DNA of 64,000 bases, from assembly GCA_003116995.1 (NCBI GenBank), contig BDSL01000087.1:268001-332000 (forward strand), given 5' to 3'. This document shows positions 12,478-23,402 of this stretch, piece by piece (within the stretch, counting starts at the first letter, position 1; every line of letters starts with the position of its first letter). Source of the stretch: Yamagishiella unicocca (lineage: Eukaryota > Chlorophyta > Chlorophyceae > Chlamydomonadales > Volvocaceae). Both the position numbers and the translations under genes were made by a program. Below the pieces are notes generated by a model. It was not told the origin of the DNA and ran no database searches. It saw nothing but the letters and a program-made list of their open reading frames with translations.

Positions 12478-13931
12478 CTACCCCGCCGCCTCCGCATCCG
12501 CCTTCTGCTTCGCCGCCATCGCCGCCTTCTCCCTCGCCAGCCACCCCACCTCCTCCTCCTCCTCCTCCTCACTCTCCTCGCCATCCTCCTCCTCCTTCTT
12601 CTTCTGCGCCTCCTTCCTCCTCTTCTCTGCCCTCTCCTCCTCGTCATCCTCCTCCTCCTCGTCATCCTCCTCCTCCTCGTCATCCTCCTCCTCCTCGTCA
12701 TCCTCATCCTCGCCACTCGCCTTCTTGCCTTCTCCCTCAGCACCACCGCCCAGGCGCAGCAGCTCAGGCGCAGCCGTCGTCGCCGGCACCGGAGTGAGCG
12801 CAGCCACCGGCATGGCAGCAGCCGGCGCCGCTTTTCGTTCATCGTCTTCCTCCTCGTCCCCCAACCCCTTTGCCGCCTTGGCCGGCGCCGCTTTTCGTTC
12901 ATCGTCTTCCTCCTCGTCCCCCAACCCCGTTGCCACCTTGGCCGGCGCCGCTTTTCGTTCATCATCTTCCTCCTCATCCCCCAACCCCGTTGCCGCCTTG
13001 GCCGGCGCCGCTTTTCGTCCATCGTCTTCCTCCTCGTCCCCCAACCCCGTTGGCGCCTTTGCCAGCGCCGCTTTTCGTTCATCGTCTTCCTCCTCGTCCT
13101 CCAACCCCGTTGCCACCTTGGCCGGCGCCGCTTTTCGTTCATCGTCTTCCTCCTCGTCCTCCAACCCCGTTGCCGCCTTGGTCGGCGCCGCTTTCCGTTC
13201 ATCGTCTTCCTCCTCGTCCTCCAACCCCGTTGCCGCCTTGGCCGGCGCGGCTGGGGAAGCGGCGCCGGATTCCCCCGCCGCACCAGCCGTGCCTTGTGCC
13301 TGCGCCGCTGCCGCCGCCGCCGCCGCTGCGCCGCCCTCCCGCTTCGAGGTGCCCCTTTCGGGCGCCTTGGCCGCGGATGGCTCCCGCGTGTATACCCTCT
13401 GCTCGTAGTCGTCGTAGGCGGCTGTCGGGTCGGTGTCGTCCTCGTACTCCTCCTCCTCCTCCTCCTCCTCACTCTCATCGTCCTCCTCCTCCTCCTCGCT
13501 CTCTTCGTCTGCAGCTGTTTCCGGTGCTCGTGCTGCAGGTATTGGAAGCGCTGCCGGCGACTCATTCTTTGCGGGGAGTGCCTTGGGCTCTGGAGGTGTC
13601 GCCTCGCGTTCCTTCGGCGCCCAGTCCTTAGCATCCGGCACGTCCGGTTTCGGAGCACTATCACTGAACACCTCTGGCTCCGGAGCGTCCGCCTCTGATG
13701 CCCCCGGTTCTGGAGCATCCTGCTCAAGTGTCGGTGGTTCCGGAGCGTCCGCTGCCGTTGCTTCGGGCTTCGGCGCCTCTGCATCAGCTGCTGCGGGAGT
13801 CAGTGTGGCTGGCTTCATCGCCGCACCATCATCCTCCTCCGCCTCCTCCTTCTCTTCCGCCTCCTCCGCCTTGTCCTTGTCGTCTTCCTCCTTCTCCTCT
13901 TCCTCCTCCTGCGCGTCTTCCTCCTCCTTCT

Positions 13932-13965
<34 letters not shown>

Positions 13966-16900
13966 CTCCTCCTCCTGCTTCGCAGAGGCTCGCTGCTGCA
14001 GCGGCTCCTGTGAGCTGCCCGCCTTCTGCCACGGCCGCGGCGCCGCCGCTACAGCCGGTGGTGGCTCAGGTTCCTCCGCCTCCTCCGCTTCTACTTCCGG
14101 CGGCTCATACGCCAACGCCGCCTGGGCTGCGCGCGCAACGGGCGACTGCATCTGCGGCGCGTCGTCATCATCATTGTCGTACTCTTCATCGCCGCCGTAC
14201 CCCCCCTCATTCTTCCGCTCCATGATCACCGGCATGCCGCCGCCGCTGCCTCGCGCCGCCGCCGCCGCCGCTGCCGCCGCCGCCGCCGCCGTCGCTGCCG
14301 CCGCCACCGCCGCCGTCGCTGCCGCCGCCGCCGTCGCCGCCGCTGCCGCCGCCGCTGCCGCCGCTGTTTCAACGTCGTACACCTGGCCGCCGCCCGCCGC
14401 TGGTTGCATGAGCCCGGGCACGTTGATCGGTATCCCCTCGTCGTTGAAGACGAACGGCGACACCGCGCGGTCCACCATCCGGCCCCGCCGCGGCACGAAC
14501 AACGGCCCCCTGGCTACCCGCCGCCCGCTGTACTTGGCAGCGGTGGTGGTCAGAGCGGGGCCCTGCACCCGGAGCTTGGAGCGCCCCGTGGGGGAGGGCT
14601 TGCCGGCCTCACCACCGCCGCCATCGGCCCCGGGTCCTGCCATGGCGTCCGAGAGCGACTCCTCCTGCACCTCGTCGGCCACATCAGCGGCCGCGGCAGC
14701 ACCGGCGGCGGCTGTGACGCCGCTATCGCTGGCTGCGCGCTGCGGGGGGGCCCGGTCGTTGACCGAGTACTTGCGGGCGGGGCTGCGGCCGGAGACGATC
14801 CGGGCGGGGCTGCGGCCCGAGATGATGCGGTCGTGCGCGGCGCTGGGGACGCACTTCAGCTGTGTGTACACGGGGGAGGGGGAGGGAGGCGGCTTCAGGA
14901 GCCAGGCATGGCCCTCCAAAAACACATACTCCTGCTACAGCCCCCGCGCGAAGCTCCCCCTCGACCACACATCCCAGCCCGGCCCCTGCCCCTCGGCCCG
15001 GGTGCCCCTCCACTCTTCCCGCCCGCAACCCACCTCCTCAGCGGACCGCACCCCGAACCCCGCGGCGCCCTCCGCCCCCAGCGCGCCAGTGCACGCACCT
15101 GCACCTCGCCCGTCATGATTTGGTACGGCCGCAACAACCGGTTGGCAGTTATTTCGTCGTATTGCCGCTTCTTCTCCGCCTCCAGCTCCACCTGCTGCTT
15201 CTCATACTCCTCCTGCGGAAGTCGGCAACCAGGAGGGTGGGGTTACAGAAAACAACCGGTAACAACCCCAGCCAGCAGCCAGGAGGGGGGGCCGGTTCAC
15301 GTAAACCCACGAGCAAGGCGGGTAGGGGTGTTGAGGTAATCTCTCCACGCAACCAGGCACGGGAGCAGTACCACACCGCACAACGGTTGTGGATTTGTGG
15401 TGGCCCCACATGACCGCCCGAGCCCCGCTCTCTTCCCCTCCTAAGCTCCTATACCCCCCTCACCAGCACCTGTCCCCCTCTCTTCTCTTCCCTCCTCCTC
15501 CCGCACGCATGTACCCACCATCAGCCGCTGGTGCAGCGGCTTGGCCGCCAGGAAGCGCCCGATGGCCCCCCTCGCCGCCTCGTCCGCCCGCGCCCGCTCC
15601 TGCGCCAGCCTGGCGGCCACCTCGTGCTGCTTCTGGATGCGCTCGCGGATGGCGGCGCGGCGGGCCTCCAGGCGGGCCTGCTCGTCCTCGCGCCGCCGAG
15701 CATCGTCGACCTGCGGCGGACAGGGTTCGGGTTCGGGTGGGGGAAGGTCCCGAAGGGAACGTCCCGAGGCCCATCCCGCGCCCATTGCCGGCACCCCCAC
15801 CCCCACCGCCGCCGTCCCTTCCCTGCCGGGCCCCAGCACGGCCCGTCCCGCAATGGCACCTTCCCTCCCTCTCCCCTCCTCTCCCCTCCAGCCTCCCAAC
15901 CCCTCTCTGTTCTAACGGTTCTTCTCGCGTACACGGGGTCTTCCTTGCAACCCTCCCCTCCGGCCTTCCCCTCCCTCCGGACGCTGCAACCCCCCCCGCA
16001 CCCACATGCCTCCTCTCCGCCTCCCCCCTCGCACCCACACGCCTCCTCTCCGCCCTCCCCCCCCCGCACCCACATGCCTCCTCTCCGCCTCCTCCCGCGC
16101 CTTGGTCTCCTCCCGCCGCCGCTTGGCCCGCACCCACTCCACCCGGCGCCGCCGCTCCTCCTCGCTGGGGCTGGTCAGCTTGACGTCGCGCTTGGCGCCC
16201 TGCGACCCGGCGTTGCGCGGCACGTACGAGTTCCAGCCCGCCTCCCGCACGTCTCGTCCGGGGCTGATTTCACGCACGGGGCTACGCGCACCGGACCCCG
16301 CCCCACCACCACCACCACCACCCTTGGCAGCCCCCTTGCCGTCGCTGTTGCTGGTGGAGGTCTGGCTGGGGTTGGGGTTGTTGTCGAGGCTGGAAGGTGA
16401 GCCGTCGCTGCGCGGGGCGCGGGCGGGGGGCGCGGCGGGGGCCTTGCGGGCCGAGGTGCGGCGGCTGCCGACTGCCGGGGGGCCGACTGCGCCCGAGTGG
16501 GCGCGAGGAGGTGGCTGCGTGTAAGGGCTGCTGTTGGGCTTTGGAGGGCCCTTGGCCTTTGAGGAGGGGGACCCTGAGGAGGGGCCAGACGCGCCAGGCG
16601 GCGTGGAGCGGCCGGAGCCACCGATGTTGGGCAGGTGGGTGGCCTCGTCGGTCGACTGGGCAGTCCATGCGCTGCCCGGGGCCAAGGGCGGCTTAGAGCC
16701 GCCGCCGCCACCGCTGCCGCCACCGCTACTGCCGGTGTGGAGTTTGGAGGGGCCGCCGCCGCTCCCGCCGTCGGAGGAGACTTTGTAGCCGGTGGGCGTT
16801 AGGGGCTTTGCGCTCTGTTTGGGTGATGGGTAGATTGCGGGAGCGGGCCGGGGCGGGGATTATGGGGGGTGGGCCGAGGATGCTCCTGCCACGGCTAGGC

Positions 16901-17178
16901 GCGCCCGTCGCGTATGAGGTGGGGGTGCTGCGCTGCTGCCAGTCCGCGGGCTTAAGGCCCCCCTACCCCTGCCCCTACCCCGGCCCCACGGGAGGAGGTT
17001 TGGGGTGATCGCCGCGAAGACACACCTGCGAGTGAAGCAGGGCCGCAACTGCGGGCTTGGTGACCTGGGCGTCCACCGCGCTGGCGGACGCTCTCCTCGC
17101 ACCCGGGCCGTCTCGCGACATCTCCACCACCGCATCCCCTTCATACTGATCCAGACCCCCTGATTCGTCATATGACAT
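12478..17178 (-). CDS. Coiled-coil protein with long acidic repeat region
   Basis: Five exons (17026-17178, 16074-16814, 15519-15710, 15099-15212, 12478-14859), all joined in phase 0, give 1193 residues from a start MSYDESGG to stop at 12478. Residues about 52-235 are Ser/Gly/Pro-rich with SPVREISP-like motifs. Then comes a charged helix (EEERRRRVEWVRAKRRREE, RREDEQARLEARRAAIRERI, EEYEKQQVELEAEKKRQYDE), a strong coiled-coil candidate. A conserved-looking basic stretch (RRGRMVDRAVSPFVF) follows, then a long Ala run. The rest is acidic, Glu/Asp-rich, with seven 20-residue units of the type GLEDEEEDDERKAAP. I do not recognise the family; a cytoskeletal, ciliary or nuclear scaffold are all possible. 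There is no signal peptide or membrane segment. Confidence 0.75.
12826..13252 (-). repeat. Coding 60-bp minisatellite in the coiled-coil gene
   Basis: Seven head-to-tail 60-bp units, very similar to one another, each encode 20 residues (GLEDEEEDDER with an AAPAKAAT-type linker). All unit differences are substitutions that keep the frame. Confidence 0.9.
14249..14370 (-). repeat. GCC/GCG-type trinucleotide tract encoding polyalanine
   Basis: About 40 near-continuous alanine codons with a few Thr and Val interruptions in the large last exon of the coiled-coil gene. Confidence 0.85.
15911..15955 (+). repeat. Dispersed 40-bp intron motif, coiled-coil gene copy
   Basis: TAACGGTTCTTCTCGCGTAC then ACGGGGTCTTCCTTGCAACC, in the intron 15711-16073, 118 nt from the donor. 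Confidence 0.75.
15994..16085 (-). repeat. Tandem copies of a splice-donor segment
   Basis: Three copies of a roughly 30-bp segment reading, on the minus strand, GCGGAGAGGAGGCATGTGGG or a close variant. The first (16074 side) is used here as exon end plus GTGGGT donor. The other two lie just inside the intron and still carry a usable GT. Confidence 0.6.
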
Positions 17179-18762
17179 CTCCGCCCTGACTACTGGTGTT
17201 GGTCAGATGCCAAAGGCCCCGATGCGCTGCCTGTTGCCGCCACAGGTTACGAGGCCTGCGCAGCAGTTTCCAAAGGATTAAAGAAGCATGAAGATGGTTT
17301 GATGCAAGCTCATGGTGCCTCTGGGGCAAGCGTCGGCTTTCCTTTCAATGCGCTACCCCACCTGCAGCAGGCAGCGAAGGCCAGCAGTAGATGCGAGTCC
17401 TCCCAAGTATATATGCTAATTACACTGGGTTCTACCACAAAACATTTGCGATGCCGAGAAAGGATGGCCTACTGCCCTCTTGACACAAAATTCGGAAAAT
17501 GCATGTCACGAAATCATCTAGATGGCAGACCTTATTTTCGAATCGAAAACAAGGTATTGTATGTGATAATTCCTCATTTGGGTTTGATCGATGATCGCGT
17601 TTCTGCATAATGCACGCAAGGTACATCTAAGGAATCGAGGAGCCGGTACGCCTTTCTCCGACCTGGGCACAACCTATACAGTCATATAAAATATAACACA
17701 TGCAAGTGCAAACGGTATGCCTCAAAATGGTATAACCCCTACTTCTCCTTAGGGCCGCGGTGGGGGCCGTGCACACGCCATCAAGCATCGTCAAATGCTA
17801 GAGACAACACAACTCCTAATACAACAGCATATTTTTTGTGTCCTTATCGGCGATCAAGGCATATGACGCGTGGAGGTGCAGCATTGCCAAGCAATGCCTA
17901 GCGACGGTAAGCCGGCAATCATCCCATGTCGCACTGGGCGAGACAATTTAGTGCGTAAAAACACGCCATCAGAAATCGCCACACTGTGTCATGGCCTACC
18001 AGAATAAGCAGTACTGTCGTAATCACGACCACACACTACCAAAGTGCGCGATTGGGGCTGCGCTAGCCAACGCAATGGTGTCCCGGCTGTCTCAGTTGTT
18101 GCCTGGGAGACGGTCACGTGGGTTATGGTGGCCTGCTGAGCAGGCCTCGCTGCTGTATGCAGTCTCGCCTTGGTCTCGCCGTGTCTCGCAGGTCCGCTGC
18201 AGGTCTCGCCCGGTTTTGCAGGTGTGAATATGCAGCTCTCTGCTGCACAGGCAGCTGTGCCACGCTACCCTGTGCTGGCTACCCTTGCACTGCGGACGCC
18301 GGCCATGGGGGCCATGATCCCTGGCAGCTATGTTGCACCAAGGCACGAGAACAGCGGCGAACAGGACGTGCTCCTGCTAGGGGCCCGGTGAAGGCCTACG
18401 AGGGCTTAGCAGGTATGGGCCAAGGGCTGCAGCCCGCAGCCTAGCCTTGGCGCTAGGGCCCTGGGGTAAGGACCCTGCATACAGGAACCCAAGCGTCAGA
18501 AGGAAGGCCCCCAGGCTGCAACGATGCATAGCTTCGGCGACATGTGCGATTAACTGAAGTCATGGTGAGGTGAGTTCAGTGGAGAGGTACCTACCGTATC
18601 CTACACAGCACGCGGTGTGCCGTATCAGCAGATGCAAGCACCGCAGTACAGCCCTGCGCATGACACTCAGCTGCGATGTCCAGGGGCCAGGTTCTCGGAC
18701 CAAAGGGATGTCCCATTACACTCCTTTGCAGGCAAAACGTATTAATATTAGATCCTCTTCGC
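17179..18762. other. Intergenic, no gene seen
   Basis: Lower-GC stretch upstream of the coiled-coil gene. Open frames here are short, lack domains and show no consistent splice signals. I see no structured RNA other than the tRNA that follows. Confidence 0.5.
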
Positions 18763-18834
18763 GATCCTACCAGGGATCGAACCTGGAATCCCCGGCTTCG
18801 TAGACCGGTGCTTTATCCATTAAGCCATAGGACC
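18763..18834 (-). tRNA. tRNA-Arg (anticodon ACG)
   Basis: A 72-nt cloverleaf folds cleanly on the minus strand. The 7-bp acceptor stem is GGTCCTA with TAGGATC (one G-T pair), the D stem GCTT/AAGC, and the anticodon stem CCGGT/GCCGG with loop CTACGAA (anticodon ACG, Arg, read as ICG). The variable loop has five bases. The T stem is CCAGG/CCTGG with loop TTCGATC. There is no intron, and CCA is not encoded, as expected for a nuclear gene. Confidence 0.95.
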
Positions 18835-18921
18835 TTTACGTACGGCGCAGTACACCGCTACGGCTTTCTGAGTCGATGCAGAGGACCTTCGAAGTGAGAT
18901 TTCCAGGCGCGGGTCACCGGG

Positions 18922-18936
18922 TGTGGGTGCGGCTAG
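18922..18936. repeat. Left target-site duplication of the LINE-derived insertion
   Basis: TGTGGGTGCGGCTAG, repeated exactly at 22473-22487 on the other side of the insertion. Confidence 0.8.
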
Positions 18937-19269
18937 TGCGGCTCTCCGGCACCACCCTCCCTGCTGCTATGCGTTCTGGCCTCCTTGCTAAGTTCTGGGC
19001 CTTGCTGCGGGACTTTGCGGGCTTGGGTTTGCCCCGCAAGGACTGGGGTGACGTGGGGGTGGACCACCCATTTTTGTTCGTAACCGGGGGTCGGCTCATG
19101 TGCGCCATGCCGCCCTAGCTAGCCTGCCTTGGCTGCTGTTTGTTCTTTCGTTCTTTCTTTCCTGGTGCCACCTTTGCTGGTTCGAGATACGAGTGGTGCG
19201 GGTGATGGGCAGGTGAGCCAATGGGGGCTTTTGTGGTGGTTTTGACGCGTAAGGGTGGCCTGCATGGGG

Positions 19270-19434
19270 CCGTGTCCTGCCGTCGCTTGTGCTGACTTTG
19301 CATGATGCTGTTTGCCTGCTGTTGCCCGTACCCGACCTTGGTTCCGTGTCTCTTCCGCAGTGCTTTCCCGCCGGGATAAGGGCGGGTGCCGCCTGTCGTG
19401 CGGCCACTGTAACGCGGTCTCTCTCTCTGTGGTC
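19270..19434 (+). repeat. 160-bp LINE 3'-end repeat, copy 1 of 3
   Basis: Same sequence, with very few changes, at 19456-19614 and 22319-22472. It begins GTCCTGCCGTCGCTTGTGC and ends in the TC tract. Confidence 0.85.
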
Positions 19435-19614
19435 TCTCTCTCTCTCTAGTGTGGGTCCTGCCGTCGCTTGTGCTGACTTTGCATGATGCTGTTTGCCTGC
19501 TGTTGCCCGTACCCGACCTTGGTTCCGTGTCTCTTCCGCAGTGCTTTCCCGCCGGGATAAGGGCGGGTGCCGCCTGTCGTGCGGCCACTGTAACGCGGTC
19601 TCTCTCTCTGTGGG

Positions 19615-22163
19615 TCGCAACGTGGACCGCTGCGGGCGGTGCCGCCGCTTCACCCGCCGCCCCGAGCGCCGCTGCTGCCGAGGCGCCGGTGGAGGCCGCC
19701 CCGGCAGGCGCTGGCGCCGCCGCCGTACCTCCTGACGCCCCGGCCGCCGCCGCTGCTGCCGCTGCGCCGGTGGCTGCCGCCCTGGCCGCCGCTGCTGCTG
19801 CCCCGCAGGCGGCTGCCGCCCCGGCCGCCGCGGCTGCCGTGGCGCCGGCGGCTGCCGTCCTGGTCGCAGTGGCCGCCGAGGCGCTGGCGACCGCCGGTTC
19901 GGCTGCCGCCGGTGGTGCTCCTGGGGCGGCCGCGGGTGCCGCGGCCACCACGGTGCTGACGACCGCAGCCCCGGCCGCCGCTGGCGCCGCCGCAGCGTCT
20001 CCCACGCCTCCTGACGCCCCAGCCGTCGCGGCCGTCACTGCCGCCCCCACTGCCCCGGCCGCCCCAGCCGCTCCAGCCGCCCCAGCCGCCCCTGCTGGCG
20101 CCGCCAGCTCCCCCGTCGCCCGTCACCCGCCTCGCCTGGCGCGCCCACCAGGGCTGGCTCGCCGCGGTCGTCGGCGTCGTGGCCGCGGTGCTGCAGCTGT
20201 CGTGGTCGTGGGCGCCCTCGCCGCAGCCGCTGGCGCCCTGGCCGCCCCGGGTCCCTCCACATCGCCGTCCCTTGCCGCCACCGCTCCCGGGGTGCCTCGC
20301 CCCTCCCCTTCTCCCCCGCCCCCTGCCCTCGCTGGCCTTCGGATCGTGCCCGCTGCGGTGGCGCTGGGCATCCCCTTCACCAATCCGCCTGCCGCTCCCG
20401 TCCTCGATTGGGCGTCACGGATGTCGGAGGCCCGCCGCCGTCTCCAAAAGATCTCCCGCATGGCCCTGTCGATGTTCGGCCGTGCCACTGCGGCTGCAGC
20501 TTATGCTCTCCATATGGCGACGTACCACATGGAGCACTCGGGGCTGCCGCCGGCGGAGGTCCTTGCTGGCATCATGGCCCTTGTCGCAAAGCTGGTGGAT
20601 CGGGAGCTAGGCCCTGATGACGCCCAGCGCCGTTTCACTGGTGTTCCCCTCCGCCTGCTCTCCGGTCATCCCACCATCGGCGGCTTCGGTGTACTGCCCC
20701 TTCGGCTGCATGTCCTCAGCCGGCATGCCAAGTGGAGCCTGACGGTCGCCCGCTCCGCGCTGCAGCCCCCGGCTGCCCGCGCGCCGTGGATCCGGATTGC
20801 GGTCTCCTTCCTCTCTACCCTCCACCCTGCCTTCCGCCCGCTGGCCGTCACCACAGCTCGCCCGGATGGCCCGTGGCTCGGCGCCCCCTTAAGCTTGCCC
20901 CCGGACATCCACCGGCTTGCCACGAGCCTCGGTCACCTCCCCCCCCTGTCTGACGTCGCGGACCCCCCCCTGGAGCCGGGCGTCTGGTGCTTCAACGCGC
21001 CGCTGTGGGGCAACCCGCTCCTGCCCAACGCGGGGGCGCCGGGCCGGCGGCCGGGGTTGGAGGCTATCCATGGCCCCCTCACCATGTGCCGCCGCCTGCT
21101 GACCGTCGGCGACGCCGTCCGGGTGCAGGACGCTATGACCGCGTTTGAGGTGGAGCGCGCCCATGCCCTGGCGACGACGCCGGGCATGGCCATCTTCAGC
21201 CGGCTGGCTGAGCGCTGGACGACGCTCGTACGGCACGAGCTGGCGCCCTCCGAGCTGGCCATGGGTGCGCTCCAAGATCGCATCGCGGCGCGGGCTGCGG
21301 TGGCCGCTCTCCTTTCTGACATCTCGCCCGCATGGCTCGCTGCTGCTCGCCTGGCGCCCGATGGCCCCGCCCCGCCGTCGCCTGACGAGGTGGATGCTCT
21401 CCTCCTTGCTCGCCTGGGGTGGCGGCTGGGTGTGGACGCCGTGCTGCCCCTCACCTCCTTCACCGTCAAGCTGGGCACCCTGCTCCAGGCGGCGGAACTG
21501 GAGCGCCCCAGGCAGGCCTGTCATGCGGCGTATGTGCGGGAGGCGCTCGGGCTGTCCCCTGCTGTGGCTGCCACGCCCGAGGCGGCCCTTGTGGCGTTAC
21601 GCGCGGTATGGCGGCGGTTGTGGAAGCGTCTTAAGTGGGAGCCGCGGTGGAAGGAGGTCCTCTGGCGGCTGGCGGTTGACGGGGTGCCCATGCCGGGCTC
21701 CTCTCACCTCCCGCTGGTCCCACCCGAACCGTGTGCTTGCGGCTGTTACCCCGCTGCAGCGGGTGTGGCCGAGTCGCCGCGCTTGCATCACTTTTGGTCT
21801 TGCCCCCTCGTCCGCCCGCTCTGGGATGAACTGGAAGTCTGCTGTGGGTGCGGGGTCACGCGTGAGCATGTGTGGTTGTGTGTGTCGCCGGATCCGACCA
21901 CTGTGCTGCAGTGTGTGTGGGATGTGGTGGCGTTGGCGGCGCTCAACGCGATGGAGTGGGCGCGCCGGTACATACACTCTCATCGGCTCTCCGGCGCCAC
22001 CCTCCCTGCTGCTATGCGTTCTGGCCTCCTTGCTAAGTTCTGGGCCTTGCTGCGGGACTTTGCGGGCTTGGGTTTGCCCCGCAAGGACTGGGGTGACGTG
22101 GGGGTGGACCACCCATTTTTGTTCGTAACCGGGGGTCGGCTCATGTGCGCCGTGCCGCCCTAG
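19615..22163 (+). pseudogene. LINE ORF2 C-terminal region without a reverse-transcriptase core
   Basis: The frame is open for 850 codons to TAG at 22161-22163. The last 600 residues match the part of volvocine LINE polyproteins that lies after the RT palm: an ALGIPF-type motif, a helical region (RRRLQKISRMALSMFGRA; FTGVPLRLLSGHPTIGGFG), and a C-terminal zinc-knuckle-like zf-RVT motif (CACGCY, then LHHFWSCP). The first 230 residues are almost entirely Ala/Pro/Val. No (Y/F)xDD catalytic motif and no endonuclease are present, so this copy cannot encode its own mobility. The frame is open upstream to 19449, but that part is the repeated 3' end of another copy, so the true 5' end of this piece is 19615. 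Confidence 0.75.
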
Positions 22164-22472
22164 CTAGCTTGCCTTGGCTGCTGTTTGTTCTTTCGTTCTT
22201 TCTTTCCTGGTGCCACCTTTGCTGGTTCGAGATACGAGTGGTGCGGGTGATGGGCAGGTGAGCCAATGGGGGCTTTTGTGGTGGTTTTGACGCGTAAGGG
22301 TGGCCTGCATGGGGCCGTGTCCTGCCGTCGCTTGTGCTGACTTTGCATGATGCTGTTTGCCTGCTGTTGCCCGTACCCGACCTTGGTTCCGTGTCTCTTC
22401 CGCAGTGCTTTCCCGCCGGGATAAGGGCGGGTGCCGCCTGTCGTGCGGCCACTGTAACGCGGTCTCTCTCTC

Positions 22473-22487
22473 TGTGGGTGCGGCTAG
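22473..22487. repeat. Right target-site duplication of the LINE-derived insertion
   Basis: Exact copy of the 15 bp at 18922-18936. Confidence 0.8.
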
Positions 22488-23000
22488 GTTTCAGGGCAGG
22501 AGCAGAGCACCTGCTGGCGAGTTTGGGGTTCCCGCGCCTTTGGCCTTTCACCTGCCGCAGCCGCAGCCCCAGCCCCAGACGCGTGTTCGTCTTGTGTTGT
22601 TACTGCGTCACAGCCTCGTGCAGGGCTGCGCGGAAACCCATAGGTCAGCGCCCGTGCGAGGCAGGCTGTGCCGGGGTAAGGCCAAAACCGGCATCGAAGG
22701 CGTGTGGTGCCGGTGTGAATTCTACGACCGGCGGTAGTGGCTGTCCATCTCCTCTCGTCGGGGTGATCCCTGGGGGTTGTGTGCTCATGCAACCGATACA
22801 CCACAGAACCAGCGAGTCTGCCTGTAGGGCAACCCTGCGCAGTGTTCCTAGTGCAGCGCAAGGCGGCGATGGCGCATCTGGTGTAGTCGACAAGGAGGCT
22901 GCAAACATGGTAACAGGGCCCGCTGGCTGAGCCCCGCTGCGTGCGCGCTACGACATTGCTTGTTGCTGTACTTGTTACATGGTGTGAGAAGCTCCATGTT

Positions 23001-23047
23001 GTTGTTATAACGGTTACAGTGGGTTCCAGACCAAGAGGTAGATCCCA
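23001..23047 (+). repeat. Dispersed 50-bp motif, intergenic copy
   Basis: TAACGGTTACAGTGGGTTCC then AGACCAAGAGGTAGATCC. Relatives are at 24578-24629 (minus), 36924-36976, 48728-48778 and 51496-51572 (minus). Confidence 0.6.
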
Positions 23048-23336
23048 TGTTACTCCTTCGAACGGAGCCGCACGAACCGCCAAACCCTGCCTACAGTGGC
23101 TCTCGCCCTTGCTGCAAGAAGGCTACCACGCCGCTGCCACACCCATCCCTCCGTCCCCTCCCTCCTTCGCTTCGAGACATTTTGCAGCGTATGAGGCCCT
23201 CAGGCCGCACCTAAGATCTAAGCATCTCAGGAGCCAGGGAGCCACACACCCACACACGTGTACCCACACCCACACCTACACCCCATACACATACACACAC
23301 CAGGTTCAGGCGCCCCGGATCCTGCCACCGCCCGCA

Positions 23337-23394
23337 TCCAACCAACCAACCAACCAACCATCCAACCAACCAACCGACCAACCAACCAACCAAC
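23337..23394. repeat. (CCAA)n microsatellite
   Basis: About 14 imperfect tetranucleotide units, starting 8 bp beyond the stop codon of the hemerythrin gene, hence in its 3' UTR. Confidence 0.9.
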
Positions 23395-23402
23395 GACCAC
23401 CC

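Larger units (their letters stand above)
18937..22472 (+). mobile_element. Composite LINE-derived insertion (three end-to-end pieces)
   Basis: A 15-bp direct repeat flanks the whole 3.5-kb block. Inside are three pieces in the same orientation: 18937-19434, a 5'-truncated copy of the element's 3' end; 19449-19614, a second copy of only the last 160 bp; and 19615-22472, a long copy with open frame and the same 3' end. All three end in the same short TCTCTCTC tract. The duplicated parts are almost identical, so the event is recent. The arrangement fits target-primed reverse transcription with jumps to new template 3' ends. Confidence 0.8.
22488..23402. other. Intergenic; downstream flank of the hemerythrin gene
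   Basis: No supported gene. It holds one copy of the dispersed 50-bp motif (23001-23047), a CA/CACACC-rich stretch (23235-23305), and the CCAA tract. The last part is probably 3' UTR of the minus-strand hemerythrin gene. Confidence 0.5.

Noticed and set aside
12826..13252. CRISPR-like regular array
   Set aside because: Units are contiguous 60-bp coding repeats without spacers, in a eukaryotic gene.
12414..15118. Long Ser- and Pro-rich open frames on the plus strand and an Arg-rich one on the minus strand
   Set aside because: They are antisense or shifted readings of the acidic coiled-coil exon; GAG/GAT-rich coding DNA gives Ser/Leu/Pro runs on the other strand.
19449..19614. N-terminal part of the long plus-strand frame in the LINE-derived block
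   Set aside because: This stretch is a copy of the element's own 3' end, seen two more times nearby, so it is not a genuine protein start.
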